From Deltaproteobacteria bacterium (GTDB lineage Bacteria; Desulfobacterota; Desulfobacteria; Desulfobacterales; JAUVGT01): a DNA stretch of 32,169 nt. Below, in pieces: positions 7,335 through 14,284 of the stretch (its first letter is position 1; each line of letters starts with the position of its first letter). The position numbers and the translations under genes are program-made. Where the stretch lies: positions 1-32,169 of the forward strand of contig JAUVGT010000002.1 of the NCBI GenBank assembly GCA_030593645.1, given 5' to 3'. Under the pieces are notes generated by a model. That model was not told the DNA's origin, did no database searches, and saw only the letters and a list, made by a program, of their open reading frames with translations.

Positions 7335-8906
7335 AATATCGTACTTTTTAATCTTATTTAATAGAGCTGTATGAGAAATTCCCAATGTTTTTGAGGCTTT
7401 TCGAATACTTGCTGAGATTTTCAAGGTATCGGTAATAATTCTTCGCTCAAGATCATTTACAAGCGATTTGAGAGACTGCCCTTTATCTCCGGACAAATAA
7501 CGCCGGTTTTTCATATTTTTTATGTTTTTTCCAATTTCAAAGCTGAAAAGGATATGCTCAACCTCAACCTTGCTCGAATCACAGAGAATGGCCGCCCGTT
7601 CAATGACGTTTTTCAGTTCCCTGATATTGCCGGGCCAATCATGGCTGTATAATTTATTTAATGATTCCCGGGTCACCGCCTGAAGATCTTTTTTTAACTG
7701 TGATGCCAGTTGGAAAAGGAAATGCTCAACCAGCAGCGGAATATCATCTTTTCTCTCTTTTAACGGAGGAATATGTATGGGAAGAACATTGATTCGATAG
7801 TACAGATCCTGCCGAAAACTTTTCTCCTCTACCATTCGTTCCAGGTTCCTGTTTGTGGCGGTAAGAATACGGACATCAATGGAAATTTCTTTCTCTCCGC
7901 CAAGCCTTCGGACCCGTTTTTCCTGGATCAGTCTCAATATTTTTACCTGGGGTCCCGGCGGCATTTCAGCGATTTCGTCCAGAAATACCGTGCCGTTTTT
8001 CGCAAGCTCAAACAGACCGGGTTTACCTCCCTTTCGGGCTCCGGTGAAAGCCCCCTCCATATAACCGAACAGCTCACTCTCGAGTAATGATTCCGGCAGG
8101 GCCGCGCAGTTGATCGGCACAAAAGACCCTGTACGGCCGCTGGCTGTATGTATGGTGCGGGCAAACAACTCTTTACCGGTCCCGCTTTCACCCCGAACCG
8201 ATACGATTGAACCGGTATCGGCAATTTTTTGGGCAAAGGATATGGCCGCTTTAATGGCCGGTGTTTTACCAATGATATCACTGAATGTAATCTGGCTGGG
8301 CTCGGAAATAGATTGGGCCAGCATCTTGATTTCCTGCATATCTCTGCCGATCTCCACGGCACCCACAATACGCTTTGAAGAATCATATATGGGTCTTCCC
8401 GTGGCAAAAAACTGGAAACGTCCCTTTTCGTTGATGATATTCTTCTTTACATTGCTGAATTTTTTCCCGTTCAAACAATCCAGTATATCAAAATCAGGCA
8501 GATTGAGCTCTTTAATGTCCCGACCAATGGCTTCTTTTCGGTTTCGGCTGAAAATCCTGCCGGCAACCCGGTTAATCGTCGTGATCCTCCCGTTTTTATC
8601 TATGGAAATCACACCATCGCTCACATTGTCCAGCACCACACGGGACCTGTTTTCCCTCTCTTCCCTGGGAAGGGTTTTAATAAAACGGATCTCCGAAAGA
8701 CCGGAAATTTTCCCAAGAATCTCAAATACTTCTTCCCGGTTTATTTCTGCATTTTCTTTTTCAGCCTCAAGATATACATCTGCCATATCCGCCGTTCTCT
8801 CCACTTCCATGGAAATGATATTAAGATTTTTCTCGGCGATAAGAGAGGAAATGTCCGCGACAATCCCAAGACGATCATTAAACAGCAATCGCAGTTTGAT
8901 ATTCAA
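7317..8906 (-). CDS. Sigma-54-dependent activator, ACT-PAS-AAA+-HTH (TyrR-like)
   Basis: 529 residues. Residues 1-70 form an ACT domain (LRLLFNDRLGIVADISSLIA), the usual amino-acid binding module. About 85-190 is a PAS domain (GVISIDKNGRITTINRVAGR). The AAA+ domain spans about 205-435 with Walker A GESGTGKE, GYMEGAFTGA (the sigma-54 contact loop, intact) and Walker B GTVFLDEIAEM. A Fis-type helix-turn-helix closes the protein (KASKTLGISHTALLNKIKKY). The start is TTG 8906 with AAGGTG 7 nt upstream; no better ATG exists. Unlike TyrR of enteric bacteria, which has lost sigma-54 contact, this should be a true activator. It probably senses an amino acid and drives ald from the promoter at 7033-7048. 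Confidence 0.93.
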   Translation of the reverse strand: MNIKLRLLFNDRLGIVADISSLIAEKNLNIISMEVERTADMADVYLEAEKENAEINREEVFEILGKISGLSEIRFIKTLPREERENRSRVVLDNVSDGVISIDKNGRITTINRVAGRIFSRNRKEAIGRDIKELNLPDFDILDCLNGKKFSNVKKNIINEKGRFQFFATGRPIYDSSKRIVGAVEIGRDMQEIKMLAQSISEPSQITFSDIIGKTPAIKAAISFAQKIADTGSIVSVRGESGTGKELFARTIHTASGRTGSFVPINCAALPESLLESELFGYMEGAFTGARKGGKPGLFELAKNGTVFLDEIAEMPPGPQVKILRLIQEKRVRRLGGEKEISIDVRILTATNRNLERMVEEKSFRQDLYYRINVLPIHIPPLKERKDDIPLLVEHFLFQLASQLKKDLQAVTRESLNKLYSHDWPGNIRELKNVIERAAILCDSSKVEVEHILFSFEIGKNIKNMKNRRYLSGDKGQSLKSLVNDLERRIITDTLKISASIRKASKTLGISHTALLNKIKKYDIPPETK

Positions 8907-8944
8907 TGTTATACACCTTAAGGTAGATTACACTTGATTATTTC

Positions 8945-11047
8945 TTACACCTTGAACTTGCCGACCATTTCTTTTAAGCGCGCCGCCAGTTCAGATAAAT
9001 CTTTTGAACTCTTACTTAAATTGGTACCGCTTTTTGATATTTCATTGGCCGAAATATTTACATCGGAAATATCCTGGGCGATTTCACCGGCAACCGCGGA
9101 GCTTTGAACCACATTCTCACTGACTTCCTGTATCCCGGTCGACGCCTGGGATACATTATCTGCGATTTCTCTCGTGGTAACAGCCTGTTCTTCAACAGCT
9201 GCAGCAATCGTTGACACAATATCATTGATATCATTAATGATGCTGGTGATCTGCTCAATCTCCTTTACGGTTCTGATAGTCGATTCACGGTTGGTACTTA
9301 TTTTTCCCTTAATTTCCTGGGTGGCGGCCGCAGTTTGTGTCGCGAGTTCCTTTATTTCGCTGGCAACTACCGCAAATCCCTTACCCGCGTCACCGGCCCG
9401 AGCCGCTTCAATCGTGGCATTTAACGCAAGCAGGTTGGTCTGTTCGGAAATCTCGGTGATGGTCTCAGTAACCATACCGATTTCATGGGCTGCCCGACCA
9501 AGCTCTTCCACCATATCCGAAACACTTCGGGCCTGGACAACCGCCTGACCGGTAATATTTCGCGCTTTTTCTGAATTCTGAGCAATTTCATTAACAGAAG
9601 ACGTGATCTGCTCAGCCGCGGTTGCAACAAGGTTCACATTTGTTGCCGCCTGTTCCATGGCCGCGGAAACAGAAATGATACTTGTGCTCATTTCCCCGGC
9701 TGACGCGGTAACCACATTGGATATTGAGGACATATCATCAACAACCTTTGACATCTGACCTGAAAGTGCTGAAAGATTTCCGGAAGAAGATTCCAGTTCA
9801 TCAGCATTTCCCATGATATTTTTAATAATCGTCTGGAGCTTCTCAATAAAAATATTAAACCATTTGGCAAGTTCCCCGATTTCGCCCTTACCCGCTATAT
9901 CCAGTCTCATCGTAAGATCGCCTTCCCCTTCCGCGATATTTTTTAGGCCGGTCACAACTTCTGATATTGGTTTGAACATGGATTTTGAGAAAAAGAATAC
10001 AGCCGCAAAGGCGATCAAAACAAAAAGAAATGCCATGATAGTTAACAGAACAATCAACTGATATGTATTAATCTGGGTTTTCTCATATGAGGATAGAAGT
10101 ACGATTGCACCGATTATTTGAGAATTTTCTTCAACAGGAAAAATGACCCTGGCAAAATCTTTCCCGCCAATTGTAACTTCATCAAAGAACTCATTCGAGT
10201 CCGTTGATTTTGTATTTGTTTTCAAATCCTGAAACGCCGCAATATTGAAAAAATCAAACTCTTCCAGGGTACCTATTCCGGATCCTGTTTTTGAAAAAAT
10301 ATTAACCTCTGTCCCGGATAGCCTGGATATTCTATCTGCAAAGTCCTTTCTGATTATTTGTTTTACTGTCAGCATTCCCACGACCTGATTTTCCCGTTTC
10401 TTTTTATCAATATCAAAAACCTCAGTAATGGATGGAACCCGTGTAACAATTCTGATACTTTTTTCATCCGGTTCAAACCCGTCAGATTCTCTGCTGTATA
10501 CCTTGGCGGTCATTATGAGTTGTTCAAAAGGCAATGTTTCAACGATTTTATAAGATTCTTCTTTTATTTCATCCCCTGTTTTAATGACTGCAAATAAAAA
10601 GACATCTTTTTCATCGTCTTTAAATGGAAAGCCCATTTGAGTTTTTTCACCCTCAATATTCACGAACACAATCAGCTTCCCGTTAGCGTCATGAACAATC
10701 GCCTGGTAAAATTTGTGTACCAGCATCACCTTATACAGATCTTCAATCATGCTTTGATGGGTATACCGGGCCATCTGGTAACCATCCGGGCGTCCCTCGT
10801 AGGAACTAATCAATCTTAAATCCCGGCCGATTTCCCCATTCAGGATCATCTGTTTTGAATCATTAATGCTTTTATTTTTTATATTTTCCAATTCATAGTG
10901 AACAATTGTTAAAGCCCTTTTTAAAGAATCAGATGTGATCAATTTGTTTTGCTTATGGACAGTCAGTGATACAATGACGATTGACCCAACGATTATCATT
11001 ATGACAAGCCCCAATGCGCCAATGATAAGCCTGTTTTTGAATGTCAT
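8945..11047 (-). CDS. Methyl-accepting chemotaxis protein
   Basis: 700 residues. TM1 is at about 8-30 and TM2 at about 328-352 ([20 protein letters not shown]). Between them is a ~300-residue periplasmic sensor, the size of a double-Cache-type domain. HAMP follows (about 354-406), then the signalling coiled coil. Its hairpin tip [19 protein letters not shown], near residue 540, is canonical. No C-terminal CheR/CheB pentapeptide is present; the protein ends in [13 protein letters not shown]. It reads in the same direction as the sigma-54 activator 38 nt downstream, so the receptor and the regulator are probably one transcript. A ligand related to that sensed by the ACT domain (amino acid) is a reasonable guess only. 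Confidence 0.95.
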   Translation of the reverse strand: MTFKNRLIIGALGLVIMIIVGSIVIVSLTVHKQNKLITSDSLKRALTIVHYELENIKNKSINDSKQMILNGEIGRDLRLISSYEGRPDGYQMARYTHQSMIEDLYKVMLVHKFYQAIVHDANGKLIVFVNIEGEKTQMGFPFKDDEKDVFLFAVIKTGDEIKEESYKIVETLPFEQLIMTAKVYSRESDGFEPDEKSIRIVTRVPSITEVFDIDKKKRENQVVGMLTVKQIIRKDFADRISRLSGTEVNIFSKTGSGIGTLEEFDFFNIAAFQDLKTNTKSTDSNEFFDEVTIGGKDFARVIFPVEENSQIIGAIVLLSSYEKTQINTYQLIVLLTIMAFLFVLIAFAAVFFFSKSMFKPISEVVTGLKNIAEGEGDLTMRLDIAGKGEIGELAKWFNIFIEKLQTIIKNIMGNADELESSSGNLSALSGQMSKVVDDMSSISNVVTASAGEMSTSIISVSAAMEQAATNVNLVATAAEQITSSVNEIAQNSEKARNITGQAVVQARSVSDMVEELGRAAHEIGMVTETITEISEQTNLLALNATIEAARAGDAGKGFAVVASEIKELATQTAAATQEIKGKISTNRESTIRTVKEIEQITSIINDINDIVSTIAAAVEEQAVTTREIADNVSQASTGIQEVSENVVQSSAVAGEIAQDISDVNISANEISKSGTNLSKSSKDLSELAARLKEMVGKFKV

Positions 11048-11102
11048 ACGTTGCTGTTCCTTTCAAATATCTGAAGCGGTAAGAGATTGATTTCTAATTA
11101 TA

Positions 11103-11131
11103 ATTTTACTCAAAAACCACCGACATGTCAA
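11103..11131 (-). promoter_or_regulatory. Sigma-70 promoter for the chemoreceptor
   Basis: On the minus strand, TTGACA (11126-11131) and TAAAAT (11103-11108) are separated by 17 bp. The predicted start is near 11096, about 50 nt before the chemoreceptor ATG. Confidence 0.6.
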
Positions 11132-11172
11132 GAAATCAGGATGAACTGAAAACAAGTCCCGTATAATAATTC

Positions 11173-11186
11173 CCATCATTCGATCA
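11173..11186. promoter_or_regulatory. Distal half-conserved TetR operator candidate
   Basis: CCATCATTCGATCA matches the proximal palindrome at 11233 in its first eight bases and its GAT, but the second half-site is degraded. It lies between the divergent promoters of the chemoreceptor and the TetR gene. Confidence 0.4.
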
Positions 11187-11200
11187 GTCAGTTTTTTTTA

Positions 11201-11230
11201 TTGACATGGATGGGAAAAAAAGTTTATGAT
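11201..11230 (+). promoter_or_regulatory. Sigma-70 promoter of the TetR gene
   Basis: TTGACA (11201-11206) and TATGAT (11225-11230) are spaced 18 bp apart. Transcription would start near 11237, inside the palindrome 11233-11246, so a repressor bound there would block initiation. Confidence 0.7.
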
Positions 11231-11232
11231 CT

Positions 11233-11246
11233 CCATCATTTGATGG
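11233..11246. promoter_or_regulatory. Palindromic operator, likely TetR autoregulatory site
   Basis: CCATCATTTGATGG is a perfect 6-2-6 palindrome directly behind the -10 element and 26 nt before the TetR start codon, the usual place for autorepression in this family. Confidence 0.6.
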
Positions 11247-11271
11247 AAACAAACACTGGAAATGGTATAAC

Positions 11272-11901
11272 ATGGCGACACCGCTGGAAAAAGCCCGTAA
11301 AGCCCCGAATTCGATGAAAGCCAAAATCCTGAAGAAAGCCCGTCGGGTATTTGGTGAGTACGGCTTTCACGGAACCACCACACGAATGATCGCACAGGAA
11401 GTGGGCATCGATATTTCAACCCTGTATTATCACTGGGGTGAAAAGGGAGACCTGTATGAATCTGTCATTGTAGATATTAATGAAGATCTACGACAAAAAC
11501 TGGTTGAGGTTGAGGGTATTATTCATGGCCGGCCCCTTCCGGATCGAATGGATATTGCCATAGATTTGATGACTGATTTTCTTTTCAGACACCCTGAAAT
11601 TTCAAACCTGGTCCTTTTTCAATACTTCGGGAAAACCCGAGGTAAAAAATTAATTAATGTTGAAATTCCCGAATTTGTTTCAGGTATTGCACGGTCCATG
11701 GAGTTGTGTCGGTCGACGGATGATGTTCCCGGCCGTGTCCGCCTTCAGGTCCTGGCAATTATGAATTCAATTCACAGTTTTATCTCAGGCGAACACTTTT
11801 TCCGCAAAATGGTTGAACTGGAAAAAAACGACTACATGGCCGAGGTTAAAAAAACGTTAAAATTCATTTTGATCCCCGCCTTTACAGGGAAGAACAAATA
11901 G
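11272..11901 (+). CDS. TetR/AcrR-family transcriptional regulator
   Basis: 209 residues. The N-terminal DNA-binding domain is clear: KILKKARRVFGEYGFHGTTT, then the recognition region IAQEVGIDISTLYYHWGEKG, followed by the DLYESVI start of helix 4. The remaining ~140 residues form the ligand-binding domain, which is too variable to name a ligand. It is the first plus-strand gene and faces the acyl-CoA operon starting 222 nt downstream. TetR regulators next to beta-oxidation genes commonly respond to acyl-CoA esters, so control of that operon is likely. The promoter overlaps a palindrome, suggesting autorepression. Confidence 0.92.
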   Translation: MATPLEKARKAPNSMKAKILKKARRVFGEYGFHGTTTRMIAQEVGIDISTLYYHWGEKGDLYESVIVDINEDLRQKLVEVEGIIHGRPLPDRMDIAIDLMTDFLFRHPEISNLVLFQYFGKTRGKKLINVEIPEFVSGIARSMELCRSTDDVPGRVRLQVLAIMNSIHSFISGEHFFRKMVELEKNDYMAEVKKTLKFILIPAFTGKNK

Positions 11902-11922
11902 AAAATGAACATTGAATGAGGA

Positions 11923-11944
11923 AAAGCTTGGCTTTGTCTTTTTT
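11923..11944 (+). terminator. Weak rho-independent terminator after the TetR gene
   Basis: AAAGC and GCTTT pair across a 3-nt loop and are followed after GTC by six T residues. The stem is only five base pairs, so readthrough into the acyl-CoA operon is possible. Confidence 0.3.
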
Positions 11945-12020
11945 ATATGGATGTTGAATTAAACCCAAATAAATGTGATTTCAAAACTTTCAAGAAGGTG
12001 CAGACCAAGAAAAATTATGA

Positions 12021-12104
12021 GTTTTGAGTTTCAAGTTATGAATGAACGGACAATAAATCAATTTAAATGCTTCAACTTAAAACTAATAATTTATAACTCA
12101 AAAC
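12021..12104. repeat. AT-rich inverted repeat ahead of the operon
   Basis: GTTTTGAGTT (12021-12030) is exactly inverted as AACTCAAAAC (12095-12104), with further partial pairing between the arms. The right arm (12071-12108) is closely repeated in direct orientation at 19941-19978, in front of the acyl-CoA ligase gene. This is an intergenic repeat family rather than a unique operator. Confidence 0.55.
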
Positions 12105-12123
12105 TTAAACCGGAGGTTTACAA

Positions 12124-14253
12124 ATGACCCTCAACCTGAACGCCATTGGGAAAAAAATCGGCCCGCTGGTTAAAGAATACACATGGAAAGACCCGGTTCT
12201 TTATGCCCTGGGTGTGGGTGCGGGCTTTGATGACCTTGAATATGTCTGGGAAGACGGTCTCAAGGTCATACCGAGTTTTTCCATCGCCAGTATCTTCGAT
12301 TTTCTGGCTGAAACAGCCATAAAGGCAGAAGTGGATCTTTCAGGTATTCTTCACGGGGAACAGGATATAATTTTTCACAACCCCATTCCGCCTGAGGGGA
12401 CACTCACAACAGAAGGCCGGCTTACCGATATCTATGATAAGGGGAAAGACAAAGGCGCCATTGTAATCGCCGAGGCCAACACCTTCCATTTAAACGGTCA
12501 AAAACTCTACACAAATATATTCAAGCTGTTTTGCCGCAAAGACGGCGGTTTCGGCGGCGACCCCGGTCCAAAGGAAACAATAAAAATTCCGGATCGAGAA
12601 CCCGATTATACGGAAAATGCCGTCCCCACCAAAAATCAGCCATTACTCTACAGACTCTCAGGGGATATATTCGCCCTTCATATCGACACCGAATACGCGA
12701 AACAAAGCGGTTTTGAAAGACCAATCATGCACGGACTCTGCACACACGGTTATGCCTGCCGGGCTGTAATCAAACATCTATTCCCGGGAAATCCCGAGCG
12801 TATGAACCGTTTCAGGGTTCGCTTTTCAAAAACGGTTTATCCGGGCACACCCATAAAGACCCAAATTTGGAAAACCGGTGAAAATGAAGCTGTCTTTCGC
12901 ACGATCAATGCGGAAACCCAGGATGTCATCCTCGATCTGGGGAAGGTGGAATGGCTCAGCAGCGGTGAACAGGCGCGAAGAAAAAAACTCGGAGATATAA
13001 ACTTTGACGGGAAAGTCGCAGTGATTACAGGCGCTGGTGCGGGTCTTGGAAAAGCCTATGCCCTGGAACTTTCCAGACGGGGGGCCAAAGTACTGATCAA
13101 CGACCTTGGCGGCGCGCCGGATGGTACAGGATCTTCTTCCTCTGCCGCGGACCTTGCTGTAAAGGAGATTAAAAACACGGGAGGAGAAGCTTCTGCCAGT
13201 TATGATTCCGTGGCCACACCCGAAGGCGGCAGGGCCGTCATTGACAAGGCTGTTAAACTCTGGGGCAGGGTCGACATACTGATTAACAATGCAGGTATTT
13301 TAAGAGACCGGACGCTGGCAAAAATGGAACCCGATACATGGAAGTCTGTAATGGATGTACACCTGAACGGAGCATTTCACGTCACAAAACCGGCATATGT
13401 AAAGATGAAAGAGCAGGGTTACGGCCGCATCGTGTTTACCACATCCGCGGCCGGACTCTACGGCAATTTCGGTCAGTCCAATTATTCATCAGCCAAAATG
13501 GGGCTTATCGGATTAATGAACAGTATTAAAATCGAAGGTGAAAATGCCGGTATTAAGGTGAATACCATTGCCCCGATCGCCGGCACACGGCTCACCAGGG
13601 AAGTCATTCCGCCGGACCTTTTTGAAAAGCTCAAACCCGAGTTCGTGGTACCGATCGTACTGTACCTGTGCTCGGAGCTATGTCCGGTATCGGGAAATGT
13701 TTATAACGCGGGGATGGGATATTTTAATCGGGCAGCCGTGGTTACCGGACCCGGTGCCGTGATCGGTGATGGTCAAACCCCGCCGACTCCTGAAGAGATT
13801 GCTTTAAAAATGGCATCCATCAAATCAATGGATCCGCCCAAAGAATACTTCAATGCCACGTCCGCCCTGTCACCAATGCTGGATGCCTTTAATCCTGAAA
13901 GTATCGATGCGGGTGAAACTGCCGGATGCCCTGAAATCACTGTGGCTGCTATTTTTGAAAAAATGCCGGATGCCTTCCAGCCCGATGCCGCAAAAGGTGT
14001 GGATGCAATATTCCAGTATACCATCAGCGGCCCCAATGGCGGAGAGTGGTATTCTGTAATCAGTAAAGAGAATTGTACGGTTGATCAGGGTAAACATGAA
14101 AACCCCACGACGACCATCAAGATGAACGATGATGATTTTCTGGCATTGATGGGAGGCAAGCTCAACCCCATGACAGCTTATACCAGCGGCAAGCTGAAAA
14201 TTGAGGGCGACATAATAAAATCTCAACTGATTGATAAACTATTTAAGTTCTAG
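12124..14253 (+). CDS. Trifunctional enzyme: hydratase 2 (MaoC) - (R)-3-hydroxyacyl-CoA dehydrogenase (SDR) - SCP2
   Basis: 709 residues. About 1-285 is a double hot-dog MaoC/hydratase 2 unit with the motif SGDIFALH. The Asp and His of the (R)-hydratase active site keep their five-residue spacing, but the usual Asn-Pro is Phe-Ala. SGFERPIMHGLCTHGYACR follows. About 295-560 is an SDR: VAVITGAGAGLGKA, NNAGILRD, and catalytic GLYGNFGQSNYSSAK (Tyr near 454, Lys near 458), the signature seen in peroxisomal MFE-2. About 600-709 is an SCP2 lipid-binding domain. Eukaryotic MFE-2 has the order SDR-hydratase-SCP2; here hydratase comes first. CGGAGG lies 8-13 nt before ATG 12124. It should hydrate trans-2-enoyl-CoA and oxidise the (R)-3-hydroxy product. 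Confidence 0.93.
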   Translation: MTLNLNAIGKKIGPLVKEYTWKDPVLYALGVGAGFDDLEYVWEDGLKVIPSFSIASIFDFLAETAIKAEVDLSGILHGEQDIIFHNPIPPEGTLTTEGRLTDIYDKGKDKGAIVIAEANTFHLNGQKLYTNIFKLFCRKDGGFGGDPGPKETIKIPDREPDYTENAVPTKNQPLLYRLSGDIFALHIDTEYAKQSGFERPIMHGLCTHGYACRAVIKHLFPGNPERMNRFRVRFSKTVYPGTPIKTQIWKTGENEAVFRTINAETQDVILDLGKVEWLSSGEQARRKKLGDINFDGKVAVITGAGAGLGKAYALELSRRGAKVLINDLGGAPDGTGSSSSAADLAVKEIKNTGGEASASYDSVATPEGGRAVIDKAVKLWGRVDILINNAGILRDRTLAKMEPDTWKSVMDVHLNGAFHVTKPAYVKMKEQGYGRIVFTTSAAGLYGNFGQSNYSSAKMGLIGLMNSIKIEGENAGIKVNTIAPIAGTRLTREVIPPDLFEKLKPEFVVPIVLYLCSELCPVSGNVYNAGMGYFNRAAVVTGPGAVIGDGQTPPTPEEIALKMASIKSMDPPKEYFNATSALSPMLDAFNPESIDAGETAGCPEITVAAIFEKMPDAFQPDAAKGVDAIFQYTISGPNGGEWYSVISKENCTVDQGKHENPTTTIKMNDDDFLALMGGKLNPMTAYTSGKLKIEGDIIKSQLIDKLFKF

Positions 14254-14284
14254 AAGTGGATTTATTACAAGGGAGAGTATATCC

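Noticed and set aside
8110-8937. 275-codon plus-strand frame
   Set aside because: Fully antisense to the sigma-54 activator, whose domains are unmistakable.
14231-14284. Longer N-terminus for the HMGS-like fusion
   Set aside because: It overlaps the preceding gene and has no ribosome site, whereas ATG 14285 follows AAGGGAG and gives the family's normal start.
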